From the NCBI RefSeq assembly GCF_001613465.1, contig NZ_BDCK01000016.1:310001-374000 (forward strand): DNA of 64,000 nucleotides. Reading direction: 5' to 3'. Each line of letters opens with the position of its first letter. Positions within the stretch are counted from its first letter, which is position 1. Shown one piece after another: positions 8,489 through 15,775 of this stretch. A model generated the notes under the pieces. The model made no database searches, had not been told where the DNA came from, and worked only from the letters and a program-made list of their open reading frames with translations. Origin of the DNA: Nocardia niwae NBRC 108934 = DSM 45340 (lineage in GTDB: Bacteria; Actinomycetota; Actinomycetes; Mycobacteriales; Mycobacteriaceae). The position numbers and the translations under genes are program-made.

Positions 8489-8740
8489 CTACAACGGGGG
8501 CCCATCCTGCGGTTCGACATTGGCAAGCTTCTTGCTGACGTCCTGGTCCCAGTCGAACACCGGCGCCGGAGGACCCCACTGATTCGGACTGACGAAAGAG
8601 ATGTTTATGGACATACGGCAACGTGGGCACGGCTCCGGTGCGCACAACGGTCGTAGCACCGCAGTCTTCGTCCCGCCGGGTTGAAGCTTGCGCGGCGCTA
8701 CCCTGCGAATATCGGCGTGAAGCCCCAACCGGCGGTTCAA
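8489..8740 (-). CDS. Possible small CxxC protein
   Basis: 83-residue frame with LCAPEPCPRC followed by a protein-like stretch (FVSPNQWGPPAPVFDWDQDV). The composition from residue 35 on is less arginine-biased than the neighbouring spurious frames. There is no recognised family. It overlaps nothing else that I can support. Confidence 0.25.
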   Translation of the reverse strand: MNRRLGLHADIRRVAPRKLQPGGTKTAVLRPLCAPEPCPRCRMSINISFVSPNQWGPPAPVFDWDQDVSKKLANVEPQDGPPL

Positions 8741-8757
8741 CGATACGGTTCAGTGGT

Positions 8758-9357
8758 ATGGCGCCGACCACCGAAGACCTGACGATCGAACTGAGTATGG
8801 CCGAGCTGCGCGAGATCACAGGCTATGCCGTGGCGTGCGCAGAGCCCGCCCTCGCAGTCTTCGAAAAAGAACGCCCGGACGATCGGCGCCCACGAGCCGC
8901 GATCGACGCTGCACGAGCCTTCGCGAATGGAGCCGAGCGAACAAAGGCAATCCGCGACACAGCATGGGCAGCGCACCGGGCATACCAAGAGGCACGTGAC
9001 ACCGGCCGGGCCGCGGCCGGCGAGGCCGCACGCGCGGCGGTTGCCGCAGCCGGCGCGGCCTACCTCCACCCCTTGGCGAAGGCCACCCAGGTCCTGCACA
9101 TCCTCGGGCCGGCCGCCCACGCGGCTCTGGCTTTCGAACTCGACGCCGGCGGCGACCGTACCGTCGGATCCGACCACATCGAAAACGCGCGAAATATGGC
9201 TTGCCCTACCGTGCCGAGCGTCTTGATGCGGTATCCGAAGGCTCCGAGCGGCCGCGGCCGTGCGGGTGAGCTGGTGCGAGAGCTGGACGCGGCGTTGCGA
9301 CAACTGTCACCGATCATCGACCCATCCCCCTCGACTCGTGGCGGCCCGCCGAGTTAG
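8758..9357 (+). CDS. Putative immunity protein (Imm5-like)
   Basis: 199 residues from the ATG at 8758. It is Ala-rich and all-helical with the pattern of Imm5-like putative immunity proteins: ELREITGYAVACAEPALAVFE, then PDDRRPRAAIDAARAFANG, then repeated alanine-rich helices ending in YLHPLAKATQVLHILGPAA. Such proteins are annotated as antidotes to polymorphic toxins in actinobacteria, although activity is rarely shown. No intact toxin gene is adjacent; the gene sits alone between two 19-bp repeat arrays. The family assignment rests on pattern memory and is moderate. Confidence 0.55.
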   Translation: MAPTTEDLTIELSMAELREITGYAVACAEPALAVFEKERPDDRRPRAAIDAARAFANGAERTKAIRDTAWAAHRAYQEARDTGRAAAGEAARAAVAAAGAAYLHPLAKATQVLHILGPAAHAALAFELDAGGDRTVGSDHIENARNMACPTVPSVLMRYPKAPSGRGRAGELVRELDAALRQLSPIIDPSPSTRGGPPS

Positions 9358-9558
9358 CGGCTTCCCTCTCGAAGGAAAGGGATTTCGGAGGCGAGAAAAT
9401 GTCTCCTGCTTCCCGGCATGGTGGCGAAGTTTCAACACCGCCTCGCTCAGGTTGTCTGCCTCGTCGGCGAGCAATCGGATCCCCTCACTATGGGTGTACA
9501 GCCGGTCGGGATCCGCCTGAGCGCTACCTGCCACCGCCCATGACCAGCCGGACGCCAT
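9307..9558 (-). pseudogene. Possible fragment of a WXG100-like / type VII-associated N-terminal domain
   Basis: This minus-strand frame contains DPDRLYTHSEGIRLLADEAD, followed by NLSEAVLKLRHHAG, which resembles the first helix of nocardial WXG100-like or DUF-type secreted proteins. It then passes into sequence antisense to the end of the Imm5-like gene and stops. If real, only about 45 residues are left. The 5' end overlaps the second 19-bp repeat array. Confidence 0.25.
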
Positions 9559-9578
9559 GTGACCAGCCGAATGCCCAG
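9541..9578. repeat. Second array of the 19-bp direct repeat (two units)
   Basis: Units TGACCAGCCGGACGCCATG (9541) and TGACCAGCCGAATGCCCAG (9560) have the same orientation, period and consensus as the array at 8038-8113. The two arrays bracket the Imm5-like gene. Confidence 0.75.
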
Positions 9579-9705
9579 GCAAGCGGAAATGGCGCGAGAC
9601 ACGGGGCCCGCCTCCGAGGGCGGCGCGGCACGAGCCGCGGCCCGTCGCGGAGTTCCCACCTGACGCGCCGCGCGCCGGACCGCGCGAGCGCAATAGATTC
9701 GACCC

Positions 9706-10500
9706 ATGCGTGCGGAGTCCGATGCCCAGTGGGACGAGACCGAGCCGACCGATCGGGAGCGGCTGGCGATCAAACTCGAGATCGCGGTAGTGCTACTCGT
9801 CACGTTCGGGCTCAGCGGGCTCAGCGCCGCGCTCTCGCTGGTGGAGAGCGCGCTCGCGCCGGGCGGCATCGGTGGGCGGACCGTCGCGCTGAACCCGTCG
9901 CGGTCCACGCAGTCCACCATCGATCTGTTGTTCCAGCTGCTCAGCGTGCTACGGCTGGTCGGGTGGGCGGCACTGGGCCTGTATCTGCTGTGGCGCGGCG
10001 GCGCCGGACCGCGACTGATCGGGCTGGCGAACCGGCTCCGGTGGCGCACGGACGTGCTACCCGGCTTGACGCTCGCCGCGATCATCGGCCTCCCCGGCTT
10101 GGGGCTCTATCTCGTGGCGCACGCACTGGGTCTGAGCGTGACGATCGTCCCCGCCTCGCTCGGCGACTACTGGTGGCGGCTACCCGCCCTGATCCTCTCG
10201 GCCTGCGCGAACGCCCTGGCCGAGGAGGTCATCGTGGTGGCGTTCCTGCTCACGCGGTTGCGCAGGCTCGGCTGGTCGGCGAACTCGGCTCTGCTGACCT
10301 CGGCCCTGCTGCGTGGCAGTTATCACTTGTATCAGGGGCTGGGCGGCGGACTCGGAAATTGTGTGATGGGCATCATATTCGGGCGCTATTGGCAGCGCAC
10401 CAACCGGCTGTGGCCACTGGTGCTCGCCCATGCGACCATCGATGCGGTGGCCTACATCGGCTACACCGTTCTGCGCGGCCATGTTTCGTGGCTGCCGTGA
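9706..10500 (+). CDS. CPBP family intramembrane glutamic endopeptidase
   Basis: 264 residues with about seven or eight hydrophobic segments. The CPBP (CAAX protease/Abi) signature is present: the glutamate pair in ALAEEVIVVAFLLTRLRRLG (residues 173-174), the histidine in RGSYHLYQG (residue 207) and HATID (residues 242-246). The family contains the Rce1-type proteases and bacterial proteins used for bacteriocin immunity or membrane protein processing; the substrate is unknown. It lies just right of the repeat island and next to the LCP gene. Confidence 0.85.
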   Translation: MRAESDAQWDETEPTDRERLAIKLEIAVVLLVTFGLSGLSAALSLVESALAPGGIGGRTVALNPSRSTQSTIDLLFQLLSVLRLVGWAALGLYLLWRGGAGPRLIGLANRLRWRTDVLPGLTLAAIIGLPGLGLYLVAHALGLSVTIVPASLGDYWWRLPALILSACANALAEEVIVVAFLLTRLRRLGWSANSALLTSALLRGSYHLYQGLGGGLGNCVMGIIFGRYWQRTNRLWPLVLAHATIDAVAYIGYTVLRGHVSWLP

Positions 10501-10627
10501 CGCAACCGTGCTCTCCGGAACGTTAACGACCCGGCGCCGTCTGCGAATTAGGTAGCAGCGCCGCTTCCGCGGGCGCCGATGTCCGCATGCGGCACTTCAC
10601 CACCGCCCGATAAGTAGAGTTTCAGTG

Positions 10628-12040
10628 ATGAACGGCGACGACCCCCAGCGCAACGCGCATACGCGCCGGATGCCGCCGCCCGGCAGACCCGGTGAACCAC
10701 CGATGCGCCGCCGCATGCCGCCTCCCGGTCCCGGCGCGCCGCCGCCGATCGAGCCCACCCAGGTGGTACGCCGCGACGGAAGGGGCGACCCGCACGCCCA
10801 GCCGTTGGCATATTCGCAGGTCCCGCCGGAACAGGCCCGGCGGATGCCACCGCCTCCCCCGGCCCGCAGGCACGCCCCCACGCAACGTCCGGCGCCCCAT
10901 CACGAAGGACCTTCGCACGCCCCCACGCAGCGGCCGGTGCCGCATCACGAGGGGCCGACGCACGCGCCCACCCAGCGCCCGGTGCCCTACCACGAAGGTC
11001 CGCCGCCCACACCGCCCCGGAAGCCACGGCGGTTCGGCCAGGGTCCACCGCCGGCGCCGCCGCGCGGCGAACGGCCGCCGCGAGCATCGCGACCGCGGCG
11101 CAGGCGCCACCCGTTCCGCTGGTTCCTGGTGATCCTGCTGGTGCTGGTGGTGGCCGCCGTCGGCGCGGTCATACAGTTGGACAACTCCCTCAACCGGATC
11201 CCGGCACTGGCGAACTACGCCAAGCGAGTCGGCGACACACCCGGCACGAACTGGCTGCTGGTCGGCTCCGACGGCCGCGGCGGGTTGACCCCCGAGCAGG
11301 AGCGGGAACTGGCCACCGGCGGCGAGGTCGGCCCTGAGCGCACCGACACGATCATGCTCGTGCACGTGCCCGCATCGGGCAAAACGACCCTGGTCAGCCT
11401 TCCGCGCGACTCATACGTCAGCATCCCGGGCCAGGGCAAGGACAAGCTGAACGCCGCGTTCGCCATCGGCGGGCCCGCCCTGCTGGTGCAGACGGTGGAG
11501 ATCGCCACCGGCCTGCGCATCGACCATTACGCGCAGATCGGCTTCGGCGGCTTCGCGAGCGTGGTCGACGCCCTCGGCGGTATCGATGTCTGCGTCCCGA
11601 AAGCGATCGACGACCCACTCGCCGGCATCGACCTGCCCGCTGGTTGCCAACGCCTCGACGGACCGCAGGCGCTGGGTTTCGTCCGCAGCCGCGCCACCGC
11701 GCTGGCCGATCTGGACCGGATGAACAACCAGCGGATCTTCATGGCCGCCCTCCTGAAGAAGGCGACCAGCGGCGCCACGCTGGCCAATCCGTTCAAGCTC
11801 TGGCCGCTGGCCTCCGACACCGCCAAGTCGCTGAAGGTCGACAACGGCGATCACATCTGGGACCTCGGCGGGCTGGGCTGGGCGCTGCGTGGCGAGACCG
11901 TCACCACCACGGTGCCGGTCGGCGGATTCGACGACACGGACAGCGGCAACGTCCTGCTCTGGGACAAAGAGAAGGCCGGGCGGTTCTTCGACGCGCTGGC
12001 CGACGACCGCGCCATCCCCGAGGACCTGCTGACGCGGTAG
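10628..12040 (+). CDS. LytR-CpsA-Psr (LCP) family protein
   Basis: 470 residues; a GTG one codon upstream (10625) is an alternative start. The N-terminal 160 residues are a cytoplasmic Pro/Arg/His-rich region with three 15-residue repeats of the form HAPTQRPxPxHEGP at about residues 82, 97 and 112. One transmembrane helix follows (about 164-182). The extracellular LCP domain (about 205-360) shows LVGSDGRGG, TDTIMLVHV, SLPRDSYVSIPG, KLNAAFAIGG, FGGFASVVDALGGIDVC and GFVRSRATALADLDRMNNQ, with the arginines that bind the polyprenyl-pyrophosphate substrate. LCP enzymes attach arabinogalactan or teichoic-acid-type polymers to peptidoglycan, so a cell-wall ligase role is likely. Confidence 0.9.
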   Translation: MNGDDPQRNAHTRRMPPPGRPGEPPMRRRMPPPGPGAPPPIEPTQVVRRDGRGDPHAQPLAYSQVPPEQARRMPPPPPARRHAPTQRPAPHHEGPSHAPTQRPVPHHEGPTHAPTQRPVPYHEGPPPTPPRKPRRFGQGPPPAPPRGERPPRASRPRRRRHPFRWFLVILLVLVVAAVGAVIQLDNSLNRIPALANYAKRVGDTPGTNWLLVGSDGRGGLTPEQERELATGGEVGPERTDTIMLVHVPASGKTTLVSLPRDSYVSIPGQGKDKLNAAFAIGGPALLVQTVEIATGLRIDHYAQIGFGGFASVVDALGGIDVCVPKAIDDPLAGIDLPAGCQRLDGPQALGFVRSRATALADLDRMNNQRIFMAALLKKATSGATLANPFKLWPLASDTAKSLKVDNGDHIWDLGGLGWALRGETVTTTVPVGGFDDTDSGNVLLWDKEKAGRFFDALADDRAIPEDLLTR

Positions 12041-12050
12041 CGTCGTTGCC

Positions 12051-12602
12051 ATGCCGGACATCGACCAAGCCGACGAGTCCTTCCCCGACTTGCTGCGCAC
12101 GCAGATCCGACACGGATTCACCACCGCCCAGCAATATCTCGCCGCCGCCGTGTACTTCGACGCGCGCCGGCTGCCACAACTGGCCGGTCACGCCTACGGG
12201 CGGTCGCGCGAGCACTACGGCAATGCGCTGCGCATGGTGCAGTACCTGCTGGACCGGGATCTCCCGGTGCAGATCGGCGGTCTCGAGGCGATCACCTCGA
12301 CGTTCGAAAGCCCGCGCGGCGCAGTCGCTTTGCTGCTGGATCTGGAGCAGGACCGCAGCACCCGGATCAGCGGCCTGGCCCGCGCGGCCCGCACCTCCGG
12401 CGACTATCTCGGCGAGCAATTCGTCCGGTGGTTCCTCGAGGAACAGGTGAAGAACGTCGCCCGGATGACCACGCTGCTGTCCGTGATCGACCGCGCCGAC
12501 GGGCAGTTGTTCGACGTCGAGGAGTTCGTCGCCCGGGAGATGCGGACGCGGCCGCACACCGAAATCCCGGCGCCGAAAATGGCCGGAGCCGCGCGGAATT
12601 AA
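12051..12602 (+). CDS. Ferritin-like protein with degenerate ferroxidase centre (BfrB paralogue)
   Basis: 183 residues that align end to end with the ferritin encoded next to it. Shared segments are LPQLAGHAYG, MVQYLLDRDLPVQI, SGDYLGEQFVRWFLEEQV and LFDVEEFVAREM. Residues that form the ferroxidase site in BfrB are altered: the glutamate of HEF becomes glycine (RHGF, G22), the EERNH motif becomes EHYGN (E56 to H55 and H59 to N58). The four-helix scaffold is intact, so it may co-assemble with BfrB as a non-catalytic subunit, or be a divergent stand-alone cage. It starts 10 bp after the LCP stop and is probably transcribed from further upstream. Confidence 0.8.
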   Translation: MPDIDQADESFPDLLRTQIRHGFTTAQQYLAAAVYFDARRLPQLAGHAYGRSREHYGNALRMVQYLLDRDLPVQIGGLEAITSTFESPRGAVALLLDLEQDRSTRISGLARAARTSGDYLGEQFVRWFLEEQVKNVARMTTLLSVIDRADGQLFDVEEFVAREMRTRPHTEIPAPKMAGAARN

Positions 12603-12621
12603 TTAGGCAACACTAGCCTCA
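12603..12621. promoter_or_regulatory. Weak candidate iron box upstream of bfrB
   Basis: TTAGGCAACACTAGCCTCA matches the IdeR consensus at 13 of 19 positions. An inverted repeat AGCCT-CATTA-AGGCT (12615-12629) overlaps its right half. IdeR activates bfrB in M. tuberculosis through upstream boxes, which makes the position plausible, but the match is poor. Confidence 0.35.
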
Positions 12622-12673
12622 TTAAGGCTGTACTTGGATGACACACGATCGCACCGGCGCTAATGTCGATGCC

Positions 12674-13222
12674 ATGTCAAGCCATCCGGAATCACCTCGC
12701 AGCAAATTTCACAGCCTGTTGCACGATCAGATCCGGCACGAATTCAATGCCGAGCATCAGTACATCGCGATTGCGGTGTGGTTCGACAATGCCGACCTGC
12801 CGCAGCTGGCCAAGCGGTTCTACAAGCAGGCCGTCGAGGAACGCAATCACGCGATGATGATCGTGCAATACTTCCTGGACCGGGATATCAGCATCGAGCT
12901 CTCCGGCATCGACTCCGCGAAATCACGGTTCGAGAATGCCAGGGAACCGATCGCGCTCGCGCTCGCGCAAGAGAAGACGGTCACCGAGCAGATCATCCAG
13001 CTGGCGAGCACCGCCCGCGAAGAGGGCGACTACCTCGGCGAGCAGTTCATGCAGTGGTTCCTGAAGGAACAGGTCGAGGAAGTCGCGAACATGACCACAC
13101 TGCTCACCATCGCCGATCGCGCCGGGTCGAACCTGTTCGACTTGGAGGAATTCGTCGCCCGGGAAATGAGTGGCCCGAGCGACGCCTCCGGCGCCCCTTC
13201 GGTCGCAGGCGGCTCCGTCTGA
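12674..13222 (+). CDS. bfrB: Ferritin BfrB
   Basis: 182 residues, the usual length for haem-free actinobacterial ferritin (Rv3841 type). Ferroxidase residues are intact: E23 in RHEF, the E55-E56 and H59 set in VEERNHAMMIVQ, the ALAQEKTVTEQI segment and MQWFLKEQVEEV. The C-terminal tail PSDASGAPSVAGGS resembles that of M. tuberculosis BfrB. The protein oxidises and stores iron in a 24-subunit cage. The ATG at 12674 aligns with family N-termini (SKFHSLLHDQIRHEF); an in-frame ATG at 12638 would add 12 residues. A strong terminator follows at 13244. Confidence 0.92.
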   Translation: MSSHPESPRSKFHSLLHDQIRHEFNAEHQYIAIAVWFDNADLPQLAKRFYKQAVEERNHAMMIVQYFLDRDISIELSGIDSAKSRFENAREPIALALAQEKTVTEQIIQLASTAREEGDYLGEQFMQWFLKEQVEEVANMTTLLTIADRAGSNLFDLEEFVAREMSGPSDASGAPSVAGGSV

Positions 13223-13243
13223 CGGAGTTCACCGAAAGGTGCA

Positions 13244-13273
13244 CAGGCCCGGTTCCTCAGGGAACCGGGCCTG
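13244..13273 (+). terminator. Stem-loop terminator after bfrB
   Basis: A perfect 13-bp stem CAGGCCCGGTTCC / GGAACCGGGCCTG with a four-base loop starts 21 bp after the bfrB stop. There is no long T tract, as is common in actinobacteria. Confidence 0.8.
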
Positions 13274-13431
13274 CCGTTGTTCGGAGTGCGATTGCCGGTC
13301 TGATCCGCAATTCCGGAAGAACGGGTCCGCCGTATTTCGTGACGGTTCGGTGAGACTTACCTATCCCTCGCGATATCGACGGCAACCGGAAAACTCGTCT
13401 GCCGCCTCACCGGAAATCACGAGGATTCGGC

Positions 13432-14352
13432 TCAGCGCAAAGTGACCTGACGCGACCGCAAGCCGTCGCGGGAGCGCCGCTCGTCCGCGGTCAGCGGGGC
13501 GTCCACGGCCAGCGCCTCGGACAGGCGCGCACCGAACTCGGTCGCAGGTTTCACCCATTCGTCGGGGTGCCGCTCGCGGTCCAGATCGAACACCGGGACC
13601 AGCACACCGTGCGTGCGGAACGACCCCGCGAAACGGGAACCGTCGCCGAGGTGCAGGCCACCGGACGCGTGCACGCGCGCCAGCGCGAGCATGAGCGCGT
13701 CCTCGTCCTCCGGCCGCACCCACCGGATATGCGCCTTCTCGCCCGCGTCCACCCACCAGGCCGCGCCGATCGCGTCCGCGTCCAGTGCGAGCCGCGCCGA
13801 GGGCATGATCGCCTGCTTGGCCTGCTCGATGGTGGCGGCGACCTGCGGATCGGGTTCGACACCCGCCGGTACCCACCAATCGAAGTCCTGGTGCACGGTC
13901 AGGTCCAGGTTCGCGGCGGGATCGATGACGTCGGCCAGCCGCGGACCGCCCGCGACGCTCTCCACGGAGGTCAGCGAATCACCGGGCTCGGCGGACTGGG
14001 TCCACAGGATCGCCGCGGCCAGATCGGCGGCCGGGTCGGCGCCCTGGAACTGCACCTGCGCGCCGACATAACCACTCGGCTCGTCACCGGCGCGCACCAG
14101 CGCGGCCACCGCACCCGGTAGCACGGTGGCGAGCACCACCGGTCGCTCCGCCGCGACCGAAGGCGCCAGCGTCAACTCCGCGGTGGCCGACGGAACGAAT
14201 TCGCGCAGCGCGACCAGATCGCACTCCGCGGCCAGACCTTCGAACGGACGCGTGACGGCCTGCGCCGCCTGCTCCTGCGCTGCCCGCCGCTCGGCGAGAC
14301 GCTGCGCCCGGTTCCCGCCGGGCTTAGGACTATTGCGCTTGCTCTTACCCAC
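13432..14352 (-). CDS. DUF5926 family protein
   Basis: 306 residues from GTG. The N-terminus is strongly basic (GKSKRNSPKPGGNRAQRLAE) and is typical of the actinobacterial DUF5926 family. The body contains DLVALREFVPSATAELTLAP, DFDWWVPAGVEPDPQV and GVLVPVFDLDRERHPDEWV. No enzymatic motif is recognisable and the function is unknown. It is probably cytosolic, and the basic tail may bind nucleic acid. It is convergent with bfrB and its 5' end faces the dispersed repeat at 14407. Confidence 0.75.
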   Translation of the reverse strand: MGKSKRNSPKPGGNRAQRLAERRAAQEQAAQAVTRPFEGLAAECDLVALREFVPSATAELTLAPSVAAERPVVLATVLPGAVAALVRAGDEPSGYVGAQVQFQGADPAADLAAAILWTQSAEPGDSLTSVESVAGGPRLADVIDPAANLDLTVHQDFDWWVPAGVEPDPQVAATIEQAKQAIMPSARLALDADAIGAAWWVDAGEKAHIRWVRPEDEDALMLALARVHASGGLHLGDGSRFAGSFRTHGVLVPVFDLDRERHPDEWVKPATEFGARLSEALAVDAPLTADERRSRDGLRSRQVTLR

Positions 14353-15007
14353 GAGGGGTCAACCTACACAGTGTTTGTTTTGCCGCGCCTGCGGCGCGGC
14401 GTGTCTGTGTTGTTTTCCAGCGCCTGCGGCGCTGGGTGTCCGCGGCCACTGCATGGCTCGCGTCCGAGCGACCGCTGCTGGCGACTTCTTCGCGGACGCA
14501 GCGGCCACTCGGACGCGAGCCGGGCCGCGAACGGCGCATGCTCGGTCTCGCTTCGCTCGAAACCTGTGGTTGAGCTGGTGTGTTGCTTCAGGCGGGTGAC
14601 AGCGCGAACTCGGCTACGCCGATGTGGGGAGACGGCGGGGAGTTGCTGAATCAGTCGCGGCAGCCCCGGTGCGCCCTGTCCATGGAGTCGAGGACGCACT
14701 GGCCCGGCTACTTCACCGCGAAGCGCGCGCCGCCCTGTACGGGCGCGGCAAAGGTTGCATCCTTCATCTTCGTCGGGAGACAAGAGGTGCCCAGGTGCGC
14801 CCTGCGCGAAAGCACGGCGCTTGCGCTCCTTGGAGCGCGACGTTCCCGCCCGGCATCGCCGCGGCGCATGGGACGCCACGGGCGGCCGTATTGCGCATGC
14901 CGCATCCATCGAGATCCGAACGACTCGCGAACCTACACATGTTCTGTCGGACGCGCGAGCAGCACGGGCGAGGAGGCCGGTGGATCGATCCGGTGGAACG
15001 GATCGGA
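14353..15007. other. Non-coding stretch with dispersed repeat
   Basis: No supportable gene. The left part carries two tandem perfect hairpins (GCCGCGCC-TGC-GGCGCGGC at 14382-14400 and CCAGCGCC-TGC-GGCGCTGG at 14417-14435) and repeat copy A. Reading frames through 14580-15007 have the arginine-rich composition of spurious GC-rich frames. Confidence 0.6.
14407..14574 (+). repeat. Dispersed structured repeat, copy A
   Basis: About 168 bp, highly similar to 28120-28286. Shared blocks include the hairpin CCAGCGCCTGCGGCGCTGG, GCGAGCCGGGCCGCGAACGG and ATGCTCGGTCTCGCTTCGCT. The middle parts differ more but keep their pairing potential. Confidence 0.8.
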
Positions 15008-15775
15008 TCAGGCGGCGGGAAGCAGGGACTTGGTGCGGCCGGGGTGGTTGGTGGCGATCCAGCTGACGCCGAGGTCGGCGCACAGTTGGACGTCGTCCGG
15101 GTCGTCCACGGTCCAGCAGTAGGTGGCGCGGCCCGCGGCGGCGGCCTTGTCGACCAGATCGGGGTGCTCGCGCAACGTCTTCACCGAGGGGCCGACGGCC
15201 GTGGCGCCGACGGTCGTGGCCGCGGATCCGCCCAGGTAGCGGGATGATTCACCGAGCAGGACGGTGGGCAGCAGCGGCGCGGCGCGGCGGATGCGCCACA
15301 CCGCGGTGGCCGCGAACGACATCACGACCGCTCGGGAATGGTCGGCCGAAGCCGGAGTGGCGATGCCGAAGCGCTGGAGTTCTGCGAGCAGCTTGTTCTC
15401 CACCAGCGCGCCGTAGCGAACCGGGTGCTTGGTCTCGATGAACAGCTTGGTCGGCCTGCTCCGCCAGTCCAGCACGAGGCCGATCAGCTCACTGAGGGTC
15501 AGCACCGAGGCGGGCTCGCCGTCGGAGCCGAAATCCAGGCTTCGCAGCTCCTCCAGCGTCATCTCGCTGACCAGCCCGCTGCCCGATGAGGTCCGGTCGA
15601 CGGTGCGATCGTGCACGCACACCAGATGCCCGTCCCTGGTCAGCCGGACGTCGCATTCGACCCCGTCGGCGCCCTCCTGCAGCGCCAGCTCGTAGGCGGC
15701 GAGCGTGTGCTCGGGGCGCGCCGCCGAGGCGCCTCGATGCGCGACGACGAATGGCGCGCGACTGCCCTGGCTCAC
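15008..15775 (-). CDS. glpQ1: Glycerophosphodiester phosphodiesterase
   Basis: 255 residues, a GDPD TIM-barrel. It shows the HRGASAARPEHTLAAYELAL motif (catalytic His and substrate Arg), EGADGVECDVRLTRDGHLV with the metal-binding Glu and Asp, and HDRTVDRTSSG with the second catalytic His. There is no signal peptide, so it is probably cytosolic. It hydrolyses glycerophosphodiesters to glycerol-3-phosphate and an alcohol. The GTG start overlaps the stop of the DUF4328 gene, so it is the last gene of a rhodanese-DUF4328-glpQ1 operon. Position corresponds to Rv3842c. Confidence 0.9.
   Translation of the reverse strand: MSQGSRAPFVVAHRGASAARPEHTLAAYELALQEGADGVECDVRLTRDGHLVCVHDRTVDRTSSGSGLVSEMTLEELRSLDFGSDGEPASVLTLSELIGLVLDWRSRPTKLFIETKHPVRYGALVENKLLAELQRFGIATPASADHSRAVVMSFAATAVWRIRRAAPLLPTVLLGESSRYLGGSAATTVGATAVGPSVKTLREHPDLVDKAAAAGRATYCWTVDDPDDVQLCADLGVSWIATNHPGRTKSLLPAA

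Larger units (their letters stand above)
7968..8757. other. Gene-poor accessory stretch
   Basis: No gene can be called with confidence here. It holds a four-unit array of a 19-bp direct repeat near its left end and two short minus-strand reading frames with CxxC motifs (8054-8266 and 8489-8740), listed separately. Confidence 0.5.

Noticed and set aside
14364..15083. Minus-strand open frame through the dispersed repeat (about 239 codons)
   Set aside because: The translation is Arg/Pro/Ser-rich with no domain, and part of it is a non-coding repeat found elsewhere in a different context.
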